From Methylobacterium sp. J-088 (GTDB taxonomy: Bacteria > Pseudomonadota > Alphaproteobacteria > Rhizobiales > Beijerinckiaceae), in assembly GCF_022829295.1 (NCBI RefSeq), contig NZ_JAKSYH010000260.1, positions 62,001-126,000 of the forward strand: a stretch of DNA of 64,000 nt, read 5' to 3'. Numbering within the stretch: position 1 is the first letter of the stretch; every line of letters begins with the position of its first letter. The notes under the pieces were generated by a model that saw only the letters and a program-made list of their open reading frames with translations, was not told the origin of the DNA and searched no databases. Below, piece after piece: positions 50,617-58,715 of this stretch. The translations under genes and the position numbers were made by a program.

Positions 50617-53367
50617 TCACCCGGTCGACCCGAAGCCGACCGCAATGCAGTTGATCGACAGCAGCAGCGCCGACTTCACCGCCTCGCGCCGGTCCTCGTC
50701 CGTCTCAGCGCGGTAGCGGGCGAGCAACTCCACCTGCTCGCTGCTCACTTGATTGATCGTGGGCAGACGGCCCTTCAGGCGGTCGCGGAACAGCGGGAAG
50801 CGTTCGGCCAGCTCCGCGCCGCCGCTCACCCGCAGCACCATCGCGCGGGTCAGCGCGTACTCGGCCTCGATCATCCCGAAAATCCGGTCGCGGATTCCCG
50901 CATCCGGGACAAGGCCCGCATAGGCCCGGGCGATGTCGAGATCGACCATCATCAGCGTCTTCTCGACCTCGTCGAGGACGAGGCGGAGGATGCGGGACTC
51001 CTGGAACAGCCGCTTCAGGGTCGCCTCGCCCTCCGGGCCGCGCACGTCGATGAGGCTCGCAAGCCCCGAACCGACACCGTACCATCCGGTGATCACGTGC
51101 CGGTTCTGCGACCACGCGAACACCCAGGGGATCGCCCGCAGGTCCGAGAGTGACCGTGCGCCGAAACGGCGGGCCGGACGAGAGCCGATGTTGAGCAGGG
51201 CGATCTCATCCAGCGGGCTCGCAGCTTGGAAGTAATCGACCAAGCCCTCGGTCTGGAGGAGTTGCACGTAGGCAGCCCGTGAGGCACCGGCGAGCGCCTC
51301 GAGGGCGTCGTCATGGCCGGGGCTGGCCCGCTCGCCGTCGCCGGCGAGTGCGTGCTCGAACACCGAGGCCGCCAGAAGCTCCATCTGGTAGGCGGCGGTG
51401 CCGCGGTTGGCGTATTTGAACGAGACGACCTCGCCCTGCTCGGTGGTGCGGAACCGGCCGCGGATCGAGCCCGGCGGCTGGGCCATGATGCCCCGGTGGG
51501 TCGGCACGCCGCCACGGCTCACCGAGCCGCCGCGCCCGTGGAAGAACGCGATGCCGATTCCGAGTTCCTGGCCGAGCCGGGTCAACTTGCTCTGCGCCTT
51601 GTAGAGTTCCCAGTTGGCGGCGACGAAGCCGCCGTCCTTGTTCGAGTCGGAATAGCCGATCATCACCTCCTGAACCCCGCCCTGCCAGCGGGTGGAGCGG
51701 CGCACCACCGGCGTGCCGAGCAGCGCCCGCATGATCGCCGGGCCGGCGCGCAGGTCGTCGATGGTCTCGAACAGGGGCACGATCGGCAGCGGGCAGATCT
51801 CGGTGCCGGCCGCGTCGAGGAACACGCCGGCCTCCTTGGCCAACAGGTAAGCGCCGAGCACGTCCTCCACCGAGCGGGTCATCGACAGCACGAAGGAACC
51901 GAAGGCCTCGCGGTCGAGGGCCTCGCGCATCTCGGCGACCAACGCGAAGGTGGCCAGCGTCTCCCGGGCGGCGTCGGGCAGATCCTCGAAGGAGCGCTCG
52001 GGATCGCGCGGCCGGGCGAGTTCCGTATCGAGCCATTGCCGCCATGCGGCCGAGCCGAGGGCCGGCGGCTCTCCGTCGCCGTTGCGCTGGCGCCAGAGGG
52101 CGTGGAGCGTGTCGGTGGTCCGGGTGGTGTTCTCGCGCAGGTCGAGCCGGACCGTCGAGAAGCGGAAGATCTCCACCATCCGGCGGACCGGGCGCACGAG
52201 ATCGCGCGCGAGCGCCCCACACTTGGCCTCGGTCAGGCCGCGCTCCAGGGTGCGCAGATCCTCGATCAGGCCGTCGGCGCTGGCGTAGTCGGGGCCGGAG
52301 GGGTGCTCGCCCTCGTTGCGCGCGATGGTCGCCTCGATCTTGCGCGAGACGCACGAAAGATACTGTCGATAGGGCTCGCCCGGATTGCGCCGGGTGATCG
52401 CCCGGGCCTGACCGCTTTCGGCGAGCTGCCGGTCGAGTTCCGCGCGGAAGCCTTCGGGCAGCGGCAGCGAGCGCTCGGTGAGCGAGAGGGTCCGGCCCAA
52501 TTCCCGCACGCCGTCGCGGTAGCGGGTCAGCGAGGCCAGCGCGTTGCGGTGCAGGGTCTGCCGGGTGACCGCCGCCGTGACGTAGGGATTGCCGTCGCGG
52601 TCGCCGCCGATCCACGAGCCGAACTGAAAGAACGGCGGAACCCTGAACTCCGTGCCCGGATAGGTCTCGGCCAGCGCCTCGTGCAGGGCCTCCAGCGTCT
52701 CGGGCAGCATCTCGAACAGGGTCTCGTCGAAGAAGTGCAGCCCCCAGGCCACCTCCCGCTCGACCGTGGCCTTCTCCAGGTGCAGCTCGCCCGTCATCCA
52801 GACCAGCTCGATCTGGTCGCGCAGCTCGTTCATGAGCCCGTTGCGCTCGCGATCGGTCCAGCGCGGCATCTCGAGTTCGCGCAGCACGAGATAGATGCGG
52901 CGAAATTTTTCCAGCACCGTCACCCGCTTGCCCTCGGTCGGGTGGGCGGTCAGCGTCGGTCGGATGCGCAGGTCGGTGAGCAGCGCCTGGATCTTCTCCG
53001 GGGGCACGCCCTGCTTGCGCGCGTCGGCAAACACCTTGGCGAAGGAGCCGCTGAGCGCGGCGCGCCCTTCGGTCCGCTCCACGTGCCGGCGGCGGCGCAT
53101 CGCGGCGTTCTGCTCGGCGATGGAGATCAGCTGGAACCAGATGCCCTGCACCTGAAGGGCGCGCGCCAGCATCTGCGGCGAGAAGCGCGAGATGTCGGCC
53201 GTGCCGTGCAGGACCGCCTCGAGATCGGGATCGTGCTGGCGGGCAACATCGAGCAGCGCCTGGAACAGGATGTCCAGCGCCTGCTCCGACGACGTGCCGA
53301 CGATCACCGGCGGCGCGAAGGCCGTGGCATCGACGAGACCTGGGGTTGCGTGAAGGGTACGGGTCAT
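50617..53367 (-). CDS. ppc: Phosphoenolpyruvate carboxylase
   Basis: This 916-aa enzyme carboxylates PEP to oxaloacetate, the CO2-fixing step of the serine cycle. Catalytic motifs are present: LTAHPTEGKR near residue 140, GSWIGGDRDGNPYV near 250, GYSDSNKDGGF near 570, and FHGRGGSVSRGGVPTHRG near 605. The usual C-terminal N-T-G is S-T-G here (VGFGSTG). In other PEP carboxylases the C-terminal Gly is essential and the Asn helps bind the feedback inhibitor. The gene follows mtkB with 218 nt occupied mostly by a repeat element. Confidence 0.97.
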   Translation of the reverse strand: MTRTLHATPGLVDATAFAPPVIVGTSSEQALDILFQALLDVARQHDPDLEAVLHGTADISRFSPQMLARALQVQGIWFQLISIAEQNAAMRRRRHVERTEGRAALSGSFAKVFADARKQGVPPEKIQALLTDLRIRPTLTAHPTEGKRVTVLEKFRRIYLVLRELEMPRWTDRERNGLMNELRDQIELVWMTGELHLEKATVEREVAWGLHFFDETLFEMLPETLEALHEALAETYPGTEFRVPPFFQFGSWIGGDRDGNPYVTAAVTRQTLHRNALASLTRYRDGVRELGRTLSLTERSLPLPEGFRAELDRQLAESGQARAITRRNPGEPYRQYLSCVSRKIEATIARNEGEHPSGPDYASADGLIEDLRTLERGLTEAKCGALARDLVRPVRRMVEIFRFSTVRLDLRENTTRTTDTLHALWRQRNGDGEPPALGSAAWRQWLDTELARPRDPERSFEDLPDAARETLATFALVAEMREALDREAFGSFVLSMTRSVEDVLGAYLLAKEAGVFLDAAGTEICPLPIVPLFETIDDLRAGPAIMRALLGTPVVRRSTRWQGGVQEVMIGYSDSNKDGGFVAANWELYKAQSKLTRLGQELGIGIAFFHGRGGSVSRGGVPTHRGIMAQPPGSIRGRFRTTEQGEVVSFKYANRGTAAYQMELLAASVFEHALAGDGERASPGHDDALEALAGASRAAYVQLLQTEGLVDYFQAASPLDEIALLNIGSRPARRFGARSLSDLRAIPWVFAWSQNRHVITGWYGVGSGLASLIDVRGPEGEATLKRLFQESRILRLVLDEVEKTLMMVDLDIARAYAGLVPDAGIRDRIFGMIEAEYALTRAMVLRVSGGAELAERFPLFRDRLKGRLPTINQVSSEQVELLARYRAETDEDRREAVKSALLLSINCIAVGFGSTG

Positions 53368-53410
53368 GGGGCCACCTCGTGGCGCAGTGTGTTCGATCGA
53401 GCGCGACGCC

Positions 53411-53574
53411 CCCTCCCCCCTCTGCGGGGGAGGGTGGCCCCTGCGTCAGCAGGGGTCGGGAGACGGGAGCACCCTTTCCGGAAAGGTCGCGACGGGAGCT
53501 GAAGCCCGCACCGTCGCGCTGCCCCTCTCCCGCCCCGCATCCGCGGGGCACCCTCCCCCGCAGAGGGGGGAGGG
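53411..53574. mobile_element. Miniature inverted-repeat element, family 2, copy C
   Basis: This 164-bp copy sits between mtkB and ppc inside the serine-cycle run. Its arms (starting CCCTCCCCCCTCTGCGGGGG at 53411 and the complementary arm ending at 53574) are nearly perfect inverted repeats. The first 53 bases are identical to the half element at 56051-56103. It may act as a transcript hairpin between the two genes. Confidence 0.8.
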
Positions 53575-53585
53575 TCGGGGCGCCG

Positions 53586-54476
53586 TTACGCCGCCCGGGC
53601 GAGCACGTCGGCCACGGTCTGGCCGAAGCTGCCCGGATCCGGCGCCACAGTCAGACCATACGAGCGCATGATGTCGGCCTTCTCGGCGGCGCTGTCGCCG
53701 GCCGCCGAGATGATCGCGCCGGCGTGCCCCATGCGGCGCCCCTTCGGCGCGGTCAGCCCGGCCACGAACCCGATCACCGGCTTCGACATGTTCTCGCGGA
53801 TCCAGGCCGAGGCTTCGGCCTCCTGCGGGCCGCCGATCTCGCCGATCATCAGCACCGCGTCGGTATCCGGATCGGTCTCGAACAAAGCAAGGTGGTCGAG
53901 GAAGGAGGAGCCGTTGATCGGGTCGCCGCCGATGCCCACCGAGGTCGAGATCCCCAGACCGAGCTCCTTGAGCTGCGAGGCGGCCTCGTAGCCGAGCGTG
54001 CCCGAGCGGGAGATCACCCCGACATTGCCGGGGAGATAGATGTGGCCGGGCATAATGCCGAGCATGGCCTTGCCCGGCGAGATGATGCCGGCGCAGTTCG
54101 GGCCGACCACCATGGTCCGCTTCTCCTTGGGGTAGCGGTACAGGTAGCGCTTCACCCGCATCATGTCCTGGGCGGGGATGCCGTCGGTGATCGAGCAGAC
54201 CAGCCGCAGGCCGGCATCGGCCGCCTCCATGATGGCATCGGCCGCGAACGGCGGCGCCACGAAGGTGATCGAGGTCGTGGCGCCGGTCGCCTCCACGGCT
54301 TCCTTGACGGTGTTGAACACCGGCAGGCCGAGATGGGTGCGCCCGCCCTTGCCGGGGGTGACGCCGCCGACGACGTTGGTGCCGTAGTCCAGCATCTCCT
54401 TGGCGTGGAACGTGCCCTTGTCGCCGGTGATGCCCTGGACGATGATCGGGGTGGTCTCGTCGATGAGGATGCTCAT
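53586..54476 (-). CDS. mtkB: Malate-CoA ligase (malate thiokinase) subunit alpha
   Basis: This 296-aa subunit carries the CoA-binding domain (ITGDKGTFHAKEMLDYGTNV, GGVTPGKGG) and the phosphohistidine loop MGHAGAIISA near residue 248. It pairs with MtkA to make malyl-CoA from malate, CoA and ATP. The sequence resembles succinyl-CoA synthetase alpha. The assignment to malate comes from the mtkA-ppc-mclA context, which is specific to the serine cycle. It starts 15 nt after the mtkA stop. Confidence 0.95.
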   Translation of the reverse strand: MSILIDETTPIIVQGITGDKGTFHAKEMLDYGTNVVGGVTPGKGGRTHLGLPVFNTVKEAVEATGATTSITFVAPPFAADAIMEAADAGLRLVCSITDGIPAQDMMRVKRYLYRYPKEKRTMVVGPNCAGIISPGKAMLGIMPGHIYLPGNVGVISRSGTLGYEAASQLKELGLGISTSVGIGGDPINGSSFLDHLALFETDPDTDAVLMIGEIGGPQEAEASAWIRENMSKPVIGFVAGLTAPKGRRMGHAGAIISAAGDSAAEKADIMRSYGLTVAPDPGSFGQTVADVLARAA

Positions 54477-54491
54477 GGCGCGGTCTCCCCT

Positions 54492-55685
54492 CTAGTGCTG
54501 CGTCTGGGCTTGGTGACCCTTGGCGGCGGCGCAGGCGTCGACCGCCTTCTTGGCCGCTTCCGCCAGGGTGTCGGCTGTGATCAGGTCGAGGCCGCTCTCG
54601 GCCAGGATCTTCTTGCCGGCCTCCACGTTCGTGCCGGCGAGCCGGACCACCAGCGGGACGTCGATCTTTACCTCGCGGGCGGCCTGAACGACGCCCTCGG
54701 CGACCCAGTCGCAGCGGTTGATGCCGGCGAAGATGTTGACCAGGATCGCCTTCACGTTGCGGTCCGACAGCACCAGCCGGAAGGCCGTCGCGACCCGCTC
54801 AGGGGAAGCACCGCCGCCCACATCCAGGAAGTTCGCCGGCTCGCCGCCCGCGTGCTTGATCATGTCCATGGTGGCCATGGCCAAGCCGGCGCCGTTGACG
54901 ATGCAGCCGATCTCGCCGTCGAGGCCAATGTAGCTGAGGTTGTGCTCCGCGGCCTGGGCCTCGCGGGGATCGCCCTGCGAGGGGTCGTGCATGTCGGCGA
55001 TGCCCGGCCGGCGGAACAGAGCGTTGTCGTCGAACGACATCTTGGCGTCGAGCGCCAGCACCCGATCATCCTTGGTGACGACCAGCGGGTTGATCTCCAG
55101 CATGGTGCCGTCGCAATCGCGGAACGCCCGATAGGCGTTCATGATCGTCTTCACCGCGGCAGAGACCTGCTTGATGTTGAGCCCGAGCTGGAAGGCGATC
55201 TCCCGTGCCTGGAACTGCTGCAGGCCCACCGCCGGCTCGACCACCACCTGGATGAGCGAATCCGGCTCATTGGCGGCGATCTCCTCGATATCCATGCCGC
55301 CGCGCTGGCTGGCGATGACGCGGACGCGCTCTGCCTTCCGGTCCAGCACGTAGCCGAGATAGAGCTCGCGCTCGAACGGGTCGGCGGTCTCGACGTAGAC
55401 CCGCTGGACCGGCTTGCCCTCGGGGCCGGTCTGATGTGTGACGAGGCGCTTACCGAGGAGATCCTTTGCGGCGTCGCGGACCTCGTTGTAGGTCCGGCAC
55501 AGCTTGATTCCGCCAGCCTTGCCGCGGGCACCCGCGTGGATCTGCGCCTTCACGGCCCAGAACGAGCCACCGAGTTCGGTCGCCGCATAGACCGCCTGAT
55601 CCGGGCTGAACGCGATGGCGCCCTTGGGGACGGCCACGCCGAAGCTCGCGAGCAGCTCCTTGGCCTGATACTCGTGAACGTCCAT
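54492..55685 (-). CDS. mtkA: Malate-CoA ligase (malate thiokinase) subunit beta
   Basis: This 397-aa ATP-grasp subunit begins [20 protein letters not shown] at the ATG at 55685, with AGGAGG seven bases upstream. The frame further upstream is not conserved. It has [20 protein letters not shown] for nucleotide binding, [20 protein letters not shown] near residue 200, and [15 protein letters not shown] near 255. It is the first gene of the serine-cycle run here. In M. extorquens AM1 it is preceded by fch, which is absent, so this copy depends on its own upstream promoter. Confidence 0.95.
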   Translation of the reverse strand: MDVHEYQAKELLASFGVAVPKGAIAFSPDQAVYAATELGGSFWAVKAQIHAGARGKAGGIKLCRTYNEVRDAAKDLLGKRLVTHQTGPEGKPVQRVYVETADPFERELYLGYVLDRKAERVRVIASQRGGMDIEEIAANEPDSLIQVVVEPAVGLQQFQAREIAFQLGLNIKQVSAAVKTIMNAYRAFRDCDGTMLEINPLVVTKDDRVLALDAKMSFDDNALFRRPGIADMHDPSQGDPREAQAAEHNLSYIGLDGEIGCIVNGAGLAMATMDMIKHAGGEPANFLDVGGGASPERVATAFRLVLSDRNVKAILVNIFAGINRCDWVAEGVVQAAREVKIDVPLVVRLAGTNVEAGKKILAESGLDLITADTLAEAAKKAVDACAAAKGHQAQTQH

Positions 55686-55731
55686 TCGGCGCCTCCTCCG
55701 CGGTTCGTTGCCGCCGTTGATGCGCTTCACT

Positions 55732-55761
55732 TTAGTTGAGTCGAAGGAATACGCCCGTCAA
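55732..55761 (-). promoter_or_regulatory. Candidate sigma-70 promoter of mtkA
   Basis: On the minus strand TTGACG (55761-55756) and AACTAA (55737-55732) are separated by 18 nt, in a stretch clearly richer in AT than its surroundings. Transcription would start near 55725, leaving a leader of about 40 nt before mtkA. Confidence 0.5.
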
Positions 55762-55820
55762 ATTTTTTGATCTATCGCTTCACGACGCCTTTTTCGCTGG
55801 CGCAACATCAATCGTATTTG

Positions 55821-55837
55821 ATGCCGCACTGCGGCAT
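55821..55837. promoter_or_regulatory. Perfect 17-bp palindrome upstream of mtkA
   Basis: ATGCCGCA-C-TGCGGCAT is an exact 8-bp inverted repeat around one base. It is centred about 100 nt upstream of the predicted mtkA transcription start. It is a candidate operator; the LysR-type regulator QscR controls serine-cycle genes in M. extorquens, but I cannot tell whether this is its site. Confidence 0.45.
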
Positions 55838-55849
55838 ACAGAACAACAA

Positions 55850-55879
55850 CGAGGCCGGGGCATGATGCACCCGGCCTCG
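55850..55879 (-). terminator. Terminator-like hairpin between phaC and mtkA
   Basis: CGAGGCCGGG and CCCGGCCTCG form a 10-bp perfect stem around GCATGATGCA. Read on the minus strand it is followed by TTGTTGTTCTGT. It would stop transcription coming from the phaE-phaC genes before mtkA. Confidence 0.7.
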
Positions 55880-55957
55880 ACTGTCGATCACGAATTTTGG
55901 GCCTGGGCTTGGACGCCCTGACATGTAGAGCGTAGCCGGCATAGCGACGCGCATCCA

Positions 55958-56232
55958 CCTCCCCCTCGCAGAGGCTTGCGGATTCACACATCGCATTCGG
56001 GATCATCATCCGGTTGCCAGGTTGGGCGGACCAGATATCCCGCGCGCCCGCCCTCCCCCCTCTGCGGGGGAGGGTGGCCCCTGCGTCAGCAGGGGTCGGG
56101 AGAGGGGAGCGACGCTTCAGGCAAGGGCGCTTCAGGCAAGGGCGTGACAGGCAAGGGCGCCCCATTTGGCAACCGCACGATGATCCCAAACCCGATCTGT
56201 GAATCCGCAAGCCCGCGGATAGGGGAGGGGAG
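55958..56232. mobile_element. Composite inverted-repeat element with a nested family-2 half copy
   Basis: Long inverted arms at 55974-56019 and 56167-56212 match at 40 of 46 positions and open with GCTTGCGGATTCACA. Between them lie the left half of a family-2 element (56051-56103) and three tandem 15-bp units (56114-56158). The outer borders are further GC-rich strings. No gene is encoded. The arms recur at 58308-58624 around a different interior. Confidence 0.75.
56114..56158. repeat. Three tandem 15-bp units
   Basis: GCTTCAGGCAAGGGC occurs twice exactly and once as GTGACAGGCAAGGGC, head to tail, inside the composite element. Confidence 0.8.
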
Positions 56233-56269
56233 GGGCGTTGCGCTTTGTGAGGACCGATCAGCGAGCATC

Positions 56270-57400
56270 CTACCCCCGCTCGCCCAACCAGTCGGCGATG
56301 CCCGAGCCCAGCAGCTTCTGTGCCTTGCCGCCGACGAAAACGCCCACATGCCCCCCGGGCAAACCCATCTCGGTGTAGTCGGTCGTGCCGATCTTGTCCT
56401 TCAGCGCCTGCGAGGTGGCGGGCGGGATGATGTGGTCGTCCTGGGCGAACACGTTCAGCACCGGGCAGGTGATCGCCTTGAGATTCACCGTCCGTCCGCC
56501 GAGCACGAAGGCGCTCTGGACCAGCTTGTTGTCCTGGTAGAGATCCTTCAGCCACTGCTTGGCCGCCTCGCCCGGATGATCCGGCCGGTCGGCGATCCAC
56601 TTCTCCATCCGCAAGAAATTCAAGAACTTCTTCTTGTCGTCGAGGGCGTCGAGCAGATCGAGGTTGTACTTCGTCATGGTGCGCATCGGCGTCATCATCG
56701 AGAACACCGAACCCATGAAGGCGCCGGGCAGGGAGCCCTGCGCGTCGATCAGCCGGTCGATGTCCTCCGGGGTGAGCGAGCGGGTCCAGACGTTGATGAA
56801 GCCGTGGCCGGCGCGCGCGTCGCGGGAATCGGCGTGGAAGTCGATCGGCGTGATGGTCAGCACCATCGCGTTGACGGTCTCGGGGTAGAGCGCCGCGTAG
56901 CAGGTGGTGAAGACGCCGCCCTCGCAGATGCCGAGCAGGTTCACCTTCTCCCGCTCGGCCGCCTCCTCGATGAAGGCGACGCAGTCCGCGAGGTAGCCGT
57001 CGACGTAATCGTCGATGGAGACGTAGCGGTCGGCCCGGCCCGGATTGCCCCAGTCGACCACGTAGAGGTCGAGGCCGAGGTTCAGCAGGTTGCGGACCAG
57101 CGAGCGGTCCTCCTGCAAATCGGCCATCGTGTAGCGGCCGATCAGCCCGTAGACGATCAGCACCGGCGGCAGGCCCTTGCTCTCGGCGAGCGGCCGGTAG
57201 CGGTAAAGGCTGACCTTGTCCTGGCTCCAGACCAGATCCTTGGGCGTGGTGGCGATCTCGACATCCGCGTCGCTGACATCGGCGAACAGCTTGGCGCCCT
57301 CGCTCAGGCGGCGACCGAGGCTGCCGACCTCGGCCAGCAGCTCGGCGGGGGTGAGGGCGAGCGGCGCGGCCAATCCCTTCGGGCTCTCCGGATCAGCCAT
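56270..57400 (-). CDS. phaC: Class III poly(3-hydroxyalkanoate) synthase subunit PhaC
   Basis: This 376-aa alpha/beta-hydrolase polymerises hydroxyacyl-CoA into PHA on granules. It has the nucleophile motif GICEGG (catalytic Cys) near residue 150, VVDWGNPGRADRY near 112, the Asp site FAQDDHIIPP near 310 and the His site PGGHVGVF near 340. The length of about 375 aa and the adjacent phaE mark it as class III rather than class I. The ATG at 57400 has GGGGAGA six bases upstream and overlaps the phaE end by 8 nt. Confidence 0.92.
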   Translation of the reverse strand: MADPESPKGLAAPLALTPAELLAEVGSLGRRLSEGAKLFADVSDADVEIATTPKDLVWSQDKVSLYRYRPLAESKGLPPVLIVYGLIGRYTMADLQEDRSLVRNLLNLGLDLYVVDWGNPGRADRYVSIDDYVDGYLADCVAFIEEAAEREKVNLLGICEGGVFTTCYAALYPETVNAMVLTITPIDFHADSRDARAGHGFINVWTRSLTPEDIDRLIDAQGSLPGAFMGSVFSMMTPMRTMTKYNLDLLDALDDKKKFLNFLRMEKWIADRPDHPGEAAKQWLKDLYQDNKLVQSAFVLGGRTVNLKAITCPVLNVFAQDDHIIPPATSQALKDKIGTTDYTEMGLPGGHVGVFVGGKAQKLLGSGIADWLGERG

Positions 57401-58223
57401 GGGCGTTCTCCCCGACCTGTGAACCACCCGCCTTGGAGACCTTGCCGGCCTGCCGGCGCTCGCGGCGGAGCGCCCGGACCTCCCGGCGCAGCTCGGTCAG
57501 GCTCTTGTGCACGTCGTCGAGCTCGGCCCGGGTCGGCTGGCCGTAGAACTCCGCCAGGAAGGCCGCGATATCCTGCTGGGCGAGCCGGAGATCGGTGGAG
57601 GCCCGCAGCACCGCCCGCTGCGACGTGAGAAACGTCTCCGAGCGCTGGACCTCCAGCAGGACCGCGTTGGCGGTCTCGATCCACCGGCTCATCATCGCGC
57701 GGGCGGAGGCGAAACGCTCGCCGTTTTCGGCGCGGGCATTGGCCTCTTGAGCGAAGGTCCCGGCCGCTTGGGTCCAGGCGTCGAGCATCACAGCCTGATG
57801 CTCGCTCTGCGCCCGCCGGAGGGTCGCCCAGGCGGTGAACAGCGCTGCGTAGCGCCGCTCGGTCTGCCACAGGTCGGCGAGTTGGGGCCCCTCGGCCATG
57901 CGGGTCAGCGCGGAATCGAATTCGGCCGAGCCGCCGAGCCAGGCCTGAGGATCGAAGATCTTGGCGAGCACGGCCCCGGCGGTCGGGTCCGGCGCGCCGG
58001 GGCCGCCCTGAAGCGATTTGGTGAGGGCCTCCGAGAGGGCGGTCGCGGCGTTCCAGGCCTCGGTCAGCTTGGCCTGCGCGGCGGCGAGCCCGGCGACGTC
58101 AGGCGTGGGAAGACTCGGCGCGCCGAAGCCCGGAGCGGATTGCCCGGCGCCGGGCGTGAAGAAGCCCATGCCGGCCCTAGTCCAGAACTCGCCCATCGCC
58201 CGGAACGCATCGAACTGGTCCAT
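57393..58223 (-). CDS. phaE: Class III PHA synthase subunit PhaE
   Basis: This 276-aa helical protein is the partner of class III PhaC. It has the PhaE pattern: a hydrophobic N-terminus (FDAFRAMGEFWTRAGMGFF), a central SRWIETANAVLLEVQRSETF region near residue 175, then FYGQPTRAELDDVHKSLTEL and a basic coiled-coil tail. It is translated first and overlaps phaC by 8 nt, ensuring joint synthesis. M. extorquens itself is best known for a class I synthase. Confidence 0.88.
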   Translation of the reverse strand: MDQFDAFRAMGEFWTRAGMGFFTPGAGQSAPGFGAPSLPTPDVAGLAAAQAKLTEAWNAATALSEALTKSLQGGPGAPDPTAGAVLAKIFDPQAWLGGSAEFDSALTRMAEGPQLADLWQTERRYAALFTAWATLRRAQSEHQAVMLDAWTQAAGTFAQEANARAENGERFASARAMMSRWIETANAVLLEVQRSETFLTSQRAVLRASTDLRLAQQDIAAFLAEFYGQPTRAELDDVHKSLTELRREVRALRRERRQAGKVSKAGGSQVGENAHG

Positions 58224-58307
58224 GCTGGCGTTTCTCCCGGCCTTGTGGGGCTCCGCGCGACCGCGAAGCCTGTCGTCAGCTCACACGCTCGACCGCATGA
58301 CCCGCAT

Positions 58308-58624
58308 CCTCCCCCGCAGAGGCTTGCGGATTCACACTTCGCCCGCTGCGCCGACGATGACCGCATGGCCTCCCTCGCCCCGCTTGCGGGGAGAGGGCTT
58401 CGGCGACCTCGTCGTCGCCGGAGCGAGGCGGCAGCCGACGGTGAGGGGGCGGCGCCGGACGAGACTCCTCCGGCCAAACCCCCTCACCACCGCTCCGGCT
58501 TCGCCTGCGCTTCCCGCCCGGACGACGAGGTCCGTGCGGGCCTCTCCCCGCGCGCGGGGAGAGGGGGGCGTCGCGGCCTTCAAGAGCCAATATGTGAATC
58601 CGCAAGCCCGCAGAGGGGGGAGGG
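58308..58624. mobile_element. Composite inverted-repeat element with a nested family-1 copy
   Basis: The outer arms GCTTGCGGATTCACA (58323-58337 region) and TGTGAATCCGCAAGC (58593-58607) are the same as in the element at 55958. The outermost strings are CCTCCCCCGCAGAG and its family-2-like counterpart ending at 58624. A full family-1 repeat (58373-58568) is nested inside. Thus each composite has shared arms but a different insert. Confidence 0.75.
58373..58568. repeat. Family-1 GC-rich repeat element, copy 2
   Basis: This copy matches 49245-49438 in the same orientation, with identical end palindromes. A shared stretch running from CGGACGACGAGGTCCGTGCG to the end is essentially unchanged, and the middle is more diverged. 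Confidence 0.8.
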
Positions 58625-58715
58625 CGTGCGCGCGTGAGTCGGCCGTCATTCTCATCCGTTGATGTGCCAAGCCGTATGGGATGAGGGGGAGGAAGGGACA
58701 CCTTGGATCACGCGC

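Larger units (their letters stand above)
58224..58715. other. Intergenic region holding nested repeats
   Basis: These 492 nt separate phaE from the alcohol dehydrogenase gene. A composite repeat fills 58308-58624. The rest (58224-58307 and 58625-58715) shows no gene, but must hold the phaE promoter and the dehydrogenase terminator. Confidence 0.5.
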
